DNA of 64,000 nucleotides from Beroe forskalii (GCA_011033025.1 WFMF01000052.1:382396-446395), one strand, 5' to 3'. Numbered from the stretch's first letter, positions 1 to 12,176 are shown. Notes: generated from the letters alone by a model not told the origin. Program-made: numbers and translations.

Positions 1-1625
1 AGACCCTGGGCAGGATCATTGAGGAGATCGGGTGTGCTGACAGAGACAGAGATGCGGACAAGATATTCCCGGATATCACGGTGAGGGAAGTGAGGGGTTC
101 GTGTGGGGGATGTCATGGCAAGGGTTGGGTAGGCTACTATTGGGGCACAGTTGGGGTAACGTAATTCACTGGTACATGGTTTCCAGGTCTTCTTCCAGTC
201 TCTGTTCTACATGATGGATACTACAGTGGGCGAGCAGCTGACTGCCCAGCACAAGGAGGCCTGGACTTGCTACTCGACCACCCTGATCCGGGCCTACAGG
301 AAGGGGCAGGGAGTGTGTCCGCACGGCATCCTGGAGAAAGACCCCGTGCCCTTCAAGAAGTACACGGTCGCTGCGGAAGAGGTGGAGGCTCAGGAGGGAG
401 TCCCGGATGAGAAACAGGAGAAGCCGCCGCTGGGCGAGGACGAGAAGGAGGCTGCCGCCACCATCCAGCGCCACTTCAGAGGCCACCACGTGAGGAAGAG
501 GACACGTGCCATGAAGAAAGGGTCCAAAGTCAACCAGACCACCAAGCAGCTCTTGCAGGAGAGTTGGGCTAAGCTGGAGGGAGATGAGTTGCAGCACGGC
601 CTCGCGGTCCTCAACAGGTCAGTAACTCAGTCACTGTGAGGGTGGGGATTAGGGGCTTGCAGTGTTATGTAACTGCCAGCTACACCGTGGTTTATATAGA
701 TCACGATTGGGATATTACATAGATAATAGCAACCAAGCTCATTGCTTATTGCCATCCAGTACTTGAAATTCATTGAGTATTTGAAACTGACAACTCGCAG
801 GACAATGTTCCTGAATCCATCACTTTTGGATCAGTATTCCTTCAAAGCAGACCGAGAGAAGAGTGCCTATTTCATTGACTTTACTGGGACGTACCCTGAT
901 GTTCCAGCAAGGAACTGGTTCCTCATGTTCAAGGAGGTGTTTATTGCTTATCACTTAAATGAATATATACTTGCTGCATATTTAACGAACTTATCTTGCA
1001 AATTTCTTGGAGAATGCCTCGATGAGAGAACTTCCTCTTGGCAAATTATTCCTTGATTGGCTGATTGTTGCGGGTCACTCCGTTTTACAATTCCTGGTTT
1101 GTCGCAGGGAGGTGTTTATGGCCCCCCAAGAAGCTCTCATATCAGTATCAGTGAGTGCCGGGATATCTGGACTCTTATTGAGGATAATAGATAATGACAC
1201 CGGGAAACAGATACCAACCATTTGTAACCGACCCAAGCCTTATCTCTTCACTCCCAACAAGGTTTGTTATTTGTCGATCTTTTGATTATGTCCTGATATA
1301 TGCTAATAATTATTGATAGCCTCCAATTTAGACCTGTGCGAACAGCATAGACACCCATGTTTTGAGGGGGATATGCGGTTGTAGGTAGCAATCCCTTGTG
1401 TTTGTTTGACAAGGAGGCTGAAGCATCATCCCTCCAGGCCGGGTATACCTTCATGTGCGAAGGCCGCACGCACGAGGGCCCCTTGACGAGTGCCAAGTAC
1501 CGACTCCGCCTCGTGGGCACGACTCCGGAACTCCTCGTTCCCACTCGTGACATCTCCACTACCAGCGTGGAGACCAACGAGGTGAAGGAGTACTACACGC
1601 CGCAGAGACATGACATCATGTTCAG
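1..1625 (+). CDS. ADGB: androglobin, 3' half, part 1 (permuted globin and IQ region)
   Basis: Exons 1-80 (reading frame from base 3), 187-617, 801-936, 1112-1261 and 1414-1625, each with GT/AG borders and matching phase. The 187-617 exon carries an IQ motif (AAATIQRHFRGHHVRKR), followed by a segment with the look of globin helix A (QLLQESWAKLEGDEL). Androglobin is known for a circularly permuted globin domain with an IQ motif placed between its parts, so this order fits. Later exons read RNWFLMFKEVF, SVSAGISGLLLRIID and KEYYTPQRHDIMFR, which match my recollection of conserved androglobin blocks downstream of the globin domain. The N-terminal calpain-like domain must lie upstream of the window. 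In vertebrates the gene is linked to testis and ciliated cells; that role here is inferred from family only. Confidence 0.88.
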
Positions 1626-2665
1626 GTAGGACAGGGTAGTGAAGGACTGGTGGGGCAGAGAGGGGAGGTGGAATGAACTAATAAAGGTGCTAAGAAGGAT
1701 AATGGCAGGAGAGGGGGAGGAGTGAGGGACTAAGAGGGATGAGGACGGGAGGGGGGAGGAGTGAAGGACTAGGTGGGCAGAGAGGGGAGAGGGAATGAAC
1801 TAATGTAGGGACTAATAGGGATGAGGACAGGGGAGGGAGAGGGGTGAAAGACTGGTGGGGCAGAGAGGGGAGTGGGAATGAACTAATGAAGGGACTAAGA
1901 GGGATAACGGCAGGAGAGGGGGAGGAGTGAGGGACTAGGTGGGGCAGAGGTGGGAGAGGGAATGAACTAATGAAGGGACTAAGAGGGATGAGGACAGGAG
2001 AAGGGGAGGAGTGAAGGACTAGGTGGGGCAGAGGGGGGGAATGAACTTATGAAGGGACTAAGAGGGATAAGGGCAGGAGAGGTGGAGGAGTGAAGGACTG
2101 GTGGTATAGAGAGGGGAGAGGGAATGAACTAATGAAGGGACTAATAGGGATGAGGACAGGAGAGGACTGGAAGAGGAGGACTAGTGAAGGACTAGGGATG
2201 GGGACAGGAGGGGAGGGAATTCGAGACTTTGGAGAGGGACTAAGAGGGATAAGGGGGTGAGGAGGGGTTGATAGGGAGGACTGGAACAGTGAGGGACTAG
2301 TGGGGCTAGGAGGGAAAGGAGATGGGATATTTTGAGAGGTGTTGGAGAATGATGAGGGAAAGGAGAAGGGAAATTGGAGAGGTATAGGGGAGGGGACTAG
2401 GAGGGAGAGGAGAAGGGAAATTGGAGAGGTATAGGGGAGGGGAGGGGACTAGGAAGGAGAGGAAATGGGAAATTGAGAGGGCTAAGGAGGGAGGGACTAG
2501 GAAGGAGGAAATGGGAAATTGGAGGTATAGGGGGGAAGGGACTAGGAGGGAAAGGAGATGGGATATTGGAGAGGGGAGGGGACTAGGAGGGAAAGGAGAT
2601 GGGATATTGGAGTGGTTTAGGGAAGGGGAAGGGACTAGGAGGGGATTTGAAAACACAAGGTAGCA
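1626..2665 (+). repeat. G-rich intronic minisatellite
   Basis: Fills most of the androglobin intron 1626-2822, starting a few bases after the 5' splice site. The first part is a degenerate unit of roughly 120 bp built from GGACTGGTGGGGCAGAG, GGGAATGAACTAATGAAG and GGGACTAAGAGGGATGAGG. From about 2310 it changes to shorter units around GGGACTAGGAGGGAAAGGAG. Strong purine strand bias (almost no C on +). The open frames across it are by-products of the repeat. Confidence 0.85.
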
Positions 2666-2822
2666 TTTACTGATCGTAAGGATGAATCTGCACAGTGACG
2701 TGTTGCACTCATCACTTCAGTCGAACTCGTATTATCCTATTATCAGTGTTCAGCAAATTATGAAATTAGTACAATTATCCAAGAAACATTTAGTGACCGT
2801 GACGACTACGTTTCTGCAACAG

Positions 2823-4683
2823 GTACGGTGTACATGTAACGTGCGATACACCGGCTACTGTACAAGTCAGCACGTCCAAGTCAGACGTCAATTTCAGAGT
2901 AGAGGTAGGACCAATTACACTTTGCACTTTACTGCACACAGTACACACTATCAGTATCACTATGCACATTGCACACTTCACTTTACACTTAAAACATTGC
3001 ACTCTCTACTGCACACTTAACACACTTCAGCACTTAAAATCACACTTAAAACACTTAACATTGTACACTTTTGTCAGGTATTTGACGAGGATGAAGTGCT
3101 GTTTAAGGAGGAAGGAATCGGCCACATTGTTATCCCTTGCGTCACCTTCTACCAGGACTCCGACGAGACGTCCTCGGCCAAAGGACGCCGGACACCCACC
3201 AGCAAAACACGTGAGCCGCACCCTAAATTGTCAGAGTCAACCAAGGCTAAGAGCACGAGCAATCTGCCCTCCCAAGAACCTGTTCCCAAAAAACTAGGTG
3301 TTCTGTGTGCCGTGTCAAGAGTCACTTTCAAACATAGCGCTCTGTCCGATCAATGCAGCCTATTTTATTTTGTGACGGTGTTGATTGAGCACCTCATTTC
3401 TAATTGCTTATAGCACCACGAAACTGGTTAGACGCATTACCCTAACAGATCACGACTTAGAATAATAGCATCATACATTCGCAGCAATTGTTTTCTTGAA
3501 AAATTAGTGATAAGTTATTAGGTGTTGCAATGACTCCCCATTTTACCATTGACCTGAATTAAAACATTTTATTCAAAATCTCAACGAAATATACTCTTTC
3601 ACATGCCCTATATGTAAACGTCGATTGTTTTTTGTGCAAAAATGTGAAATCACTTTGAAATCAATTTAACGAACATCATCCATATTTGGAAGGTTAATCA
3701 ATTGAACAGATATTCTGAAGATTTACCTGCATATAAATGACTAACACGATGACAGATCGATCCAAATCTATAGGAGCTAAGAGCGGTTCTAAGTCGCCAG
3801 GGGCTCGAGCCAAGACTCCTTCCGCAGCCATCGTTCCGGAGCCAGAGAAGGTGCCCCGCAAGAAGGTACTGTGTTGTTATAAGCAGGGTTTACCAGCTCC
3901 AGATAGGGATTTTCTTTGCAGGTTGAACTTATGATCTATTCCATCAAGTCACTGATATTCGGTGGGAACTGGGAAGTCTCCATAAATAGATCCCTGTTCC
4001 CTGTTATTAGGTACACTACCTAGTAACCCACCTCAGACTCACCACTACATCGTACAAGCGACAGTGTTGCGCAACACCTGGGACAAGAACACCTCCCCTT
4101 GGCAGGACATCCTGGAGCAAATCCAACCTAAGGACTCCGACCAGGGTAAGGCTACTCCCAGGCTGCATTTCTAACGAGAGGTTACAGCTGATAAGCCTCT
4201 TGTTTGTCACTGGCTAAGAATCAAGGCTAAGTATCTTGTTACTACGATGATATCAGTGCCTTGTCGTCTCACTAAAACCACTAGTCTCAGAGCGCCCCTT
4301 GTCCGGAAGCATCGCGGAGGAGAAGCCTCTGACTCCGAATAAGAAACGCGGAGCTAAAGATGACAAGGTGAATCCCAAAGCTGCCTCAAAGCCAGGTGGT
4401 AAAGCTCCCAGCCCAGCATTCGACGAGAGCAAGCCTTTCTGGATGCTTAGGATCTGCTCTGATGGAGGAGAAGGTTGCAGGGACATGGGTCTAAACACGG
4501 GTATTGTAGAGTGTTGTAGTTCAATTTAATACTCGACCTGCTCTTTATGGGAGATCTCGAGTAGGATGACCTTACATTAACGCAGGAGAAGAAGTGATTG
4601 TGAAGAGGGACACCCAGCGAGAAGATGAGATTAAGAGCATCAAGGCAGCCTGGGAGGAACTGCAACCGGGCCGAGCAGCCAAG
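2823..4683 (+). CDS. ADGB: androglobin, 3' half, part 2
   Basis: Exons 2823-2904, 3078-3210, 3756-3865, 4037-4145, 4291-4473 and 4586-4683. The first is too short to stand out as an open frame, but it completes the split Arg codon from 1625 and reads YGVHVTCDTPATVQVSTSKP, a block I recognise in androglobins. The next gives GIGHIVIPCVTFYQD. The 3078 exon could end at 3210 (GTGAGC donor) or at 3297 (weaker GTGTTC donor, adding a Lys/Ser/Pro-rich stretch); both leave the same phase. 4291-4473 is Lys/Pro-rich and then returns to a conserved PFWMLRICSD block. 4586-4683 encodes an amphipathic helical stretch (REDEIKSIKAAWEELQPGRA). Linker segments are low-complexity and probably disordered. Confidence 0.85.
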
Positions 4684-4775
4684 GTAAATATTTCCCTTGA
4701 ACCAGGCCGATCAGCTAAGATCTAAGCATTTCCCGTCAGCAGGCCGAGCAGTCGAGGTAAGCATTTGCTTGATAT
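4664..4775 (+). repeat. triplicated exon end plus 5' splice site
   Basis: The last about 17 bases of the 4586-4683 exon and its donor (GGCCGAGCAGCCAAG|GTAAA) are followed at about 37-bp spacing by two diverged copies, GGCCGATCAGCTAAGATCTA and GGCCGAGCAGTCGAG|GTAAG. The third keeps a good-looking donor. See findings. Confidence 0.8.
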
Positions 4776-5979
4776 GGAAATGTATATCATTATGTACCAC
4801 TTGTATTCTTATCTCTGGTCTCACATTTTAGAAGTTTTTTCTGGAATTTGCAATCTCCACGACCTCTTGATTATTTAGTTTTATCGACTCGTATTTCTTT
4901 TTTAAGCGTTATGGTGTCATATTTCATTCATTACTCATGGCCGAATTTAGGAAATAGGACTGTAGGGTCGAATCAATTGCACATCATTAAGTTACTTGTG
5001 TCCCTACCTACAGCAATCAGCATATTGTTAAATTTCATATCATACAATTGTGTACCACTGCACTTTTTGGACAGGTTTTGTAGTAATGCTGCCCAAAGTC
5101 CCAAACTGCCCCCCATTTGGATTTTGATGCATCTTTCTGATTATCTAACGATCTGACATTACAATATTTTATGTAATAAGATTGTAAATATTATTCTATT
5201 CTATGCATCGGATCTAGTCCACTGCTGATGTGATAATCGCAATATGAAACCCTGGGTTGAGTCTCACCATAAGATTTCCTTGCTGTTTTCTTTCCCTGGA
5301 CCGAGCCTTTTCGTTGATTTATATAGTTCCTTGTTTGAATACGCTTTCAATAAACACAAACTTGAGCTTCGGATTTTCACTAAAGCTACTAGTTCTTATT
5401 TTATATAAAGACAAATTTGATGAAGACAAATTTTATTGAATCGCATTTCAATCAATACATATTGAATCATAAATATAATGCTTATAGTAATGCTCTGTTG
5501 CATAATTAGTAAATGTATGTGGTTTTCAATAAGTTTCGACTAAGATTTGAACAACTAGAACTATAGTATAGTCTATACAACGGATTTGACATGCCCCAGT
5601 CATTTATCTATAAATATAAAAATCTTTAGGGATTGCAAAAGTTTTGGAAGGGAAACAATCCAGAACAGTCACCAAAATGCGAGACTGCACACGCTCGTGG
5701 CTTACGTGAGCCCAAAAAAGGTTCAGTAAAAGATTATTAGCCTGGGTAGAAAATTTTGAGTGATTAGTAGCGGTTTAATACACGGGGTCGTCAAATCTAT
5801 CTACAATATTATCATTAGGGCGAATTATGAGTTCAGAGGACGCAGGTACTAGAGGCCAGGAGAGCTCTTGGTGCATAGTTCCATGATAGATGAGATATAG
5901 CATCGTTCATTGAGGAGATGCGGGTGCTATTTATGTAATAACTCAATGAATAATAAACAGATCTCGATTATTCATAGGA

Positions 5980-7690
5980 CTTGATATCTACGAAATTAGG
6001 GCATGAGGAAGTTGGCAGGAAACCATTCCTTTGATTGATCCTAACAAAATTTGAGGGTCAATTTTTTGTGTTTCTAGCAGGACATCTTTAAGCCTATTTT
6101 TTACTACGCCAATACTTATTGACATGTCTGATCCTAAATTTGATCCAGGTATCATAATGCCAGCAGAATTAGGAGTACATTGGTTCATTAGCTTTTCAAT
6201 AAGTATATTCCATATCTTAGAAGCTTTGAAAACAAAGTTGTGTTTTGCTGTTTCAATATTGACCTTAGGTGGTATTAAAAAGCATACTTTGCGGTCTATA
6301 ACTTATTTTAAAAATTTCATAAATAGAAATGGGGGTTGAGTATTTCATAATTTTGAATAGCTCCAGGAATGTATGATAGATACAAAGGTGGTGTAGGGTA
6401 AGCAATTTCCTTTCATAAAAAATTGGTTTAGTATGTTCAAGAGCAAATTCTTTCTTAGATTGGTGCTGCTCGAAGGTCATAACCCTTGCACATGTTTCAT
6501 AGAATTCGGCATGGTCAAAATTTAGTTCATTACCAAATAGAAGCCTTACAAATCGCTTTTGGAGACAAAAGATTCCTTGCAGTTTGTGTATAGAGATACC
6601 ACCCCAACTGCTAAAACAATAACTGATATGTGACTTGAATAAAGAGTTGTATAGGTTTATATATTCACACTCAGGTATAAACTTTTTTATTCTCTTTATT
6701 ACCACTATACCCGAAAGAAGCTTCCCTTTTAGATGATCAATCTGGGCTTCCCATGTACTCATGTAAGCATATCATCAATTATAACGCCTAAGAATTAAAC
6801 TTGTCTGACTTTTTTCAGTTTTATGCTTGTGAGTTTTAGACATTTTTCGACTCTAGTTCGTGCACAGGTTTGACGTTCAATGTTATTCATGTTTGGGCGA
6901 AAGTGCATGTAGAGAGATTTAGTCAAGTTTATGTGAAGTCGATGCTGCACCATATAGTGATGTACATTATTCAAAACAGTCTGTGCTTTGTGAAACACAT
7001 CATTTTCATTGTTTCCGACTATAAATATATTAGTGTCATCAGCAAATAAGACAAAACTACCATCCACACTCCACAGTGGAGTTGGCAATATCATTAATAT
7101 AGACTATAAAAAGCAATGGACCCAGTACGGATCCTTGGGGAACTCCATTGCTGAGTCTACACCTTTAAAGTTAGTATACTGTTCGCGATTTTTCAGATAG
7201 TCCGTCAGAAGATCTAAAGCTCTGCCTCTGATACCAAAGTGTTCAAGTTTAGCTATCAGCTTTTTGTGGTCAATGGTATCAAATGCTTTGCTCAGATCAA
7301 TAAATATACCAATAACATGGTTTCTATTCTGGATTTCTCTTATGATTTTATTTATCGAAAAGTTAATAGCATATCCAGTTGAGTGTTTTTTACGAAACCC
7401 GAATTGTTTATCATAAATTACACAATTAGCAGTCAAAAAACTGTACAATCGAGAATAAATATTTTTTTCAAAGATTTTCAAAGATTGGGATAACTGAAAT
7501 TGGCCTATAACTATCAAGTGCCTGAGCATCACCTTTTTTAAACACTGGAGTTACTTTTCCTAGTTTGAGTATTTTAGGGAAGACACCTGTTTCCGTAAAT
7601 TTGTTAATGAAACCACAAAGATGTCCTGCTATTGATGTTGCACATCTAATTCTATCAGTTCTATTTGGTATTAAATTAACCCTAATTCTA
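5980..7690 (-). mobile_element. degenerate LINE (jockey/CR1-type reverse transcriptase)
   Basis: Lies antisense in the androglobin intron 4684-9806. Read on the minus strand it encodes blocks in order: SYRPISV, IYDKQFGFRKKHSTGYAI (7104-7532), IFIDLSKAFDTIDHKKL (same frame), FVLFADDTNIFIVG with the FADD catalytic motif (6795-7094), and a C-terminal thumb-like part (6265-6762). Frameshifts and stops separate these, so it is inactive. The promoter-proximal end stops about 40 bp from the P450 start. No target duplication found; ends are approximate. Confidence 0.85.
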
Positions 7691-7726
7691 TAATATCTTT
7701 AATTCTACTATTGCAATGCTAACTCT

Positions 7727-9257
7727 ATGTCATGTGAAGGTAGCATGCTCCTTTTCCTTCTCGGGAAGCTTTGCTTCCTGCTACTGGCATCCTTCCTCTC
7801 TCTCAACCTGTACATCTACAGAAGGCGGTGTGCCTACTCCCACCTAGCCCGTCCCCCACTGCCCCGCTCCCCCCTACTCTGGTTCCTGGGCCATGTTCCC
7901 CTCCTGAAGCAGCGACTCAGGGAGTCCCCCGACCTGGCCCTCTTCCCCCTGCTCTACGAGTTCCATGCCCAGTGCAACTCCCCCTCAGTCGCTGTCTTCC
8001 TGCTCCTGCGGAACTTCCTCGTGTGTTCGGACCTGGAGGTAGTGTCTCGTGTTCTCACGGACAGGGCGCTCTTCCCCAAGCCTAGTGATATATACGGGCA
8101 GTTCGCCAGGGTGGCAGGAGTCCGGATATTGGGACGCAACGGCTTGCTGACGGACGTTGGGAGCGAGGTGTGGAGCGCTAAGAGGCGGGTCATGGACCCT
8201 GCCTTTAAGAAGAGTTCCATGAGAAGAGCTGTGGTTGCCATGAACCTGGTGGCTGATAACCTTGTCGAGAGTTTGGTGCCCAGAGCAGACACTGGCTCCT
8301 CTTTCGACATTAGCCCTCTCATCAACAGGAGTGCCTTAGAAGCAGTTTCTATTTGTGGTTTCAACTGGACCTCTGCTATGCTGGAGGAGCACGGTGACCT
8401 AGCTGTAAACACGGCCAGGATTGTATTCGAGATGATGGCCAGCAAGGTGAAGGAACCCCTCTTCTTTGAGCTTCCCTGGGTGAAGAGACAGGAAAAGAGA
8501 AGTCTCAAGACCTTCGTTGACGAGTTGCGCGCTCTGACCAAGACGCACTTAGGAGCAAATCTGGGATGTCTCACTAGAAGCAGATAACATCTTAGGGCAC
8601 ATAATAAGAGCTCATGCCATATCTGGAGATTTAACTATGGAGGATATGGTGGATGAGTATTTCCTCTTCCTCGCAGCAGGGATGGAAACTACGGCTATCA
8701 CACTCTCCTGTGCCATTTGGCTGCTCTCTGTCCACCCAGAGGTCTACAGAAGAGCGGAGGCTGAAGTTGAGGAGGTCTTTGGAGAGAGGGAGATCCTCGA
8801 GTTCGGGGACCTCAGCAAGTTGTCGTATCTGGAAATGGTGATAAAGGAGACGCTGAGACTGAAGGGACCGTTACATGGCACGAGTAGGGTGTGCTCTAGG
8901 AGTGGGGTAGTTGTCAATGGGCAGGACATTCCAGAGGGGGCTCTCATCATAGTCCCAATCAAACACCTTCATTCCCACCCCGCCTACTGGGAAAACCCTC
9001 TCAGGTTCAACCCTGGTAGGTTTGCCCCCGAACTCCTAAAACAAATCACACCATACACCTACCTACCCTTCTCTCTTGGCTCCCGGAACTGTATCGGGAG
9101 AAACTTCGCAATGATGGAAATGAAAATCACTTTGTCGAGGATTTTGAAGAATTTCACTATCATCAACCCGAATCCAGGCAATAAGGAATTGCCAACTATC
9201 ACTGCTTTGACTGAAAGGCCTAAACATGGCGTTTATTTGAAACTCAGGACGAAATAA
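7727..9257 (+). CDS. cytochrome P450, CYP46A-like, intronless, one frameshift
   Basis: About 510 codons in two frames: 7727 to about 8549 and about 8553 to 9257. The N terminus has a hydrophobic membrane anchor (MLLFLLGKLCFLLLASFLSL), then YRRR and a proline-rich hinge (PPLPRSPLLWFLGH), as in ER-bound microsomal P450s. The second frame has the I-helix oxygen-binding motif AAGMETTA (8673 on), ExxR as ETLR (8847-8858), an FNPGRF meander variant and the heme loop FSLGSRNCIG with the ligand Cys at 9090. The closest family I recognise is CYP46A (cholesterol 24-hydroxylase in vertebrates); substrate is unknown. The frames are joined by a one-base shift near 8550, with homologous sequence open on both sides, so this is either a recent lesion or an assembly error. 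It sits inside an androglobin intron on the same strand. AATAAA overlaps the stop codon. Confidence 0.85.
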
Positions 9258-9806
9258 AGTTTTTGCATTTTAAAGTTAAACTGTAACGTCTTGCTTCCTA
9301 ATTTTCTTATCATGTATTTCTTGTGTTACTTTTCTGCTATTTCTTTGTCTGACGTCGTCAGGGGGTCAGGCAACACCTGACAAATATTTCTAATATTAAT
9401 ATGACTAATGTAAGATTTTAATGCCAAATTGCTACAAATGGAGTTTTAGTCGCTGATGCATGCGGTACAAAGCAGTTTTCCCTCTGTATGACCATTTATG
9501 GTTTCGAAATTCATTTCTAGCCCGAAAAATTGGGGTTTTCAACTAAAAGCAGCATTTTGTTATTTGGATTTAATTGTACTGACATGCAAAGTTTCATGAG
9601 TTAACTACTGCTAAAATTTTTAAAAAGTCCAGACAATCTCTGGTTTTCCCTCGCATCCGAGATACTATTGAACATTTCTTTCATCAGGCTAAGACATCAT
9701 TTAGCATCCCTGATACTATTGACACATTTCTTTCAGAGATTAGGGAAGGGATATGCTGAAACATCCCTTAGCATCCCTGATTCTATTGACACCCCTATCT
9801 CGCCAG

Positions 9807-11674
9807 GCTAAAGCATTGCGGGAGAAGTATCTGGCAAGAAAGGCAGAGGAAGCGGCGAAGGCTGGCGCGGGTGCTGTGGACGGCACCGCTGAGCAGGTGG
9901 AAGCTGACGGGGATGCCAACAAGAACCCAGGTTAGGGAGCTCCGAGTTCCTGCTTGGTTGTTTGCTTGTGTTCTCGGGGACTCTCACAAAGTTGCTGGAT
10001 TACCGATCGTTCAATTTTTCAAAACTTCGAGACTGCACTCATCAATTTGAAATTTTATGACAAAAGCCGATTTTTTAATCTATCGTTGTACAGCATGTTC
10101 ATTTCCTGTTGTTCAGGAAATGACTAAGGAGAAGACAGATGTTTCCATGCAAGCAGAAGGTCGGACAGATCCTAAATTCTACGAAATCCCTCCTGCTTTC
10201 CATGGCTTTGTCAGGTAACGTAGTATTTTGAGGATTGATAATTCTTCACTAAAATATAAAGATAATATTTTTCATACATAGTCTTCATTTAAGATGCAGA
10301 TTTCAGGATTTTTGGTTGGTTTGCTCGCCCCAAGTTTGAAAGTTTGCCATTGTAACCATCAAAAAAATTAACCTTCTTACTTTTTAAAATCCCACTTTCA
10401 TGTCAGCATTTTGAAATACTATTTAAACTCATTGCTAATTAAACTGTTCACCCTCAGGAACAGGACCGATGAACCCGATCTCTTTGATGATGAAGAACAC
10501 GCGCGATTGCTCGAGTGCCACAGATCAAAAGTCAGTAATCATAATATGAAATATTCATTCCTCCCCTAAATGTAGCTGAATCAAAATGGTTTGGGGGTCC
10601 AATCTCGATATACGTTGGGTGTGAAAATTGGTAAATGGGAGTTTAATTTTCCGAGGTTTGAGGAGGTTAAACCAAATTATTACTATTATTTAAAATATTA
10701 CTGTTATTTGAAAGTGTCATTTTTCATTTTGTTCGATATTTTCGACTCTTCACAAATAGTACTATTTTTGAATTTGATGGACAAATGGTGCCATTTTTAC
10801 TCGTTACTTTTGGGCCTTTTATAAAATGGTAATTATCGATGAAATTTAGCACATATCTACGGTGTACCTGTACTCGCATATTTCAACCCCGCTATAAACC
10901 CCTAACTGAAAGCTTCTGATTGCAACTCTCTCGTATCAGTTATATCTTTTATTAAAGTTCAATCTCTTGAGATTAAACCAGGTAATGTACTCATAATCAG
11001 GTACTGGTAGAAGATTCCCAGAATTAAACCTAATAGTGCTCATTATCAGGTAGAAGATTTCCACGAGGAACGTAAGAATGTGTTAGAAGGGAGGAAGGAC
11101 AACAGATCGTGGAGGAATGAGCTCAAGGACAAACTCTTAGCTACTGCGGAGAACATGCAGGTCAGGGACTTTATAATCTCAACTTCCTCAATTTAAGAAT
11201 TTAACAAGGGTTGTGTGACCCCCAAACCTTGGTTTCATCTAATTTTATCGGACATTGCAACTGCAATTTGACCAACTATTGCTTGATAATTCCCTTGTTT
11301 GAAAATTTTGTTCCCTTGCTTAATTCCCTTGTTAATGATAATATAGAACCCTCTGACTTTTTCACCCCTGTCTATTATACACAGACACTTACCTGATCGA
11401 GTTCATATTGGTCGGGTTCATATCGAGTACATATCGCGGGTTCATGTCTACCATGAATTCCACCATAAAACTACATGGCTATCTTCAGGTGGAAGTGGAC
11501 GGCAGAAGAGACGAGATGTTCTTACTGAGGGACTCCCTGAGACAGAAGCAGTTGGCTGAAGAGGCAGCCAGGCTGGCCGCTCTAGAACCTGACCAGGCAT
11601 CAGTTAATGCCTCTCCAAAACCTTCTTCAGCCAAGAAACCAAAGAGCCCTAAGGGTGGAAAGAAGAAGAAATAG
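9807..11674 (+). CDS. ADGB: androglobin, 3' half, part 3 (C terminus)
   Basis: Exons 9807-9930, 10094-10214, 10458-10530, 11050-11160 and 11489-11674 (stop). The first continues in phase from 4683 across the 5.1-kb intron and encodes a helical, Ala/Lys/Glu-rich stretch (REKYLARKAEEAAKAG). For the second exon the in-frame acceptor is at 10093; the pyrimidine-rich AG at 10116 would break frame with the 9930 donor. Then come FHGFVR, HARLLECHRSK, RSWRNELKDKLL and a C-terminal coiled-coil-like helix (DSLRQKQLAEEAARLAAL) ending in a basic tail KGGKKKK, which resembles the lysine-rich androglobin end. Confidence 0.85.
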
Positions 11675-11740
11675 ATCTTACTTCCTTATCCTATTGATTT
11701 TGAAATAATTGTTATTAATTCTAAATGAAAGCACATTCAA

Positions 11741-11746
11741 AATAAA
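11741..11746 (+). terminator. androglobin polyadenylation signal
   Basis: AATAAA 67 bases after the androglobin stop codon, in AT-rich sequence. It is the only canonical hexamer close to the stop; another AATAAA lies at about 11830. Confidence 0.6.
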
Positions 11747-12066
11747 AATATCAGTTAAATGGCAGCCAATGGTTGGTGCTACTTCTAGCCCTATTAAGAG
11801 CTCAAGGGAGCCATAATGATATTGATAAACAATAAAGTGAGTATTGAGCATGATGGAGCAGTAAAGATCCATCGATGACCCATTAGCCATTGTCCAACAT
11901 TTTGGCATTGTCCTACGACAAACGCTGAACACAATCTTTCATTTTCAACTTTTTCAGCCTCTTATTAGTATTCTTAAAGTTAATATTTACGCTTTGTGAT
12001 TGTCCACTGTGGACTATGTTTTTAGAAGTACATATCAGGCCTTCAATTTGGAGAGCTCAAATCATT

Positions 12067-12176
12067 TTAAGCAGGCTTTTCAGACAAACTCTGGTCCTGC
12101 CAAATATTCCAGTATTTTAAGTCCAACTTATTGTCTATTTCCTCTGGCATGAGGTTGATCAAATGTCGGGACACCT
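12067..12176 (-). CDS. last coding exon of an unrecognised gene
   Basis: On the minus strand a good acceptor (ATTTTTAAATTTACAG) precedes 110 bases: two bases to finish a split codon, then 35 residues and TAA. It reads VSRHLINLMPEEIDNKLDLK and then YWNIWQDQSLSEKPA. The composition looks like real coding sequence, with no low complexity. I do not recognise the family. It is convergent with androglobin (393 bp between the stops). No upstream exon could be identified; its intron would have to cross the Harbinger element and probably the 19-bp array. Confidence 0.6.

Noticed and set aside
1..80. Start of androglobin
   Set aside because: The first exon has no ATG in frame and phases imply upstream exons; the gene begins outside the window.
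2306..2663. Proteins encoded by the purine-rich repeat (both strands)
   Set aside because: Open frames arise from a stop-poor minisatellite inside an androglobin intron.
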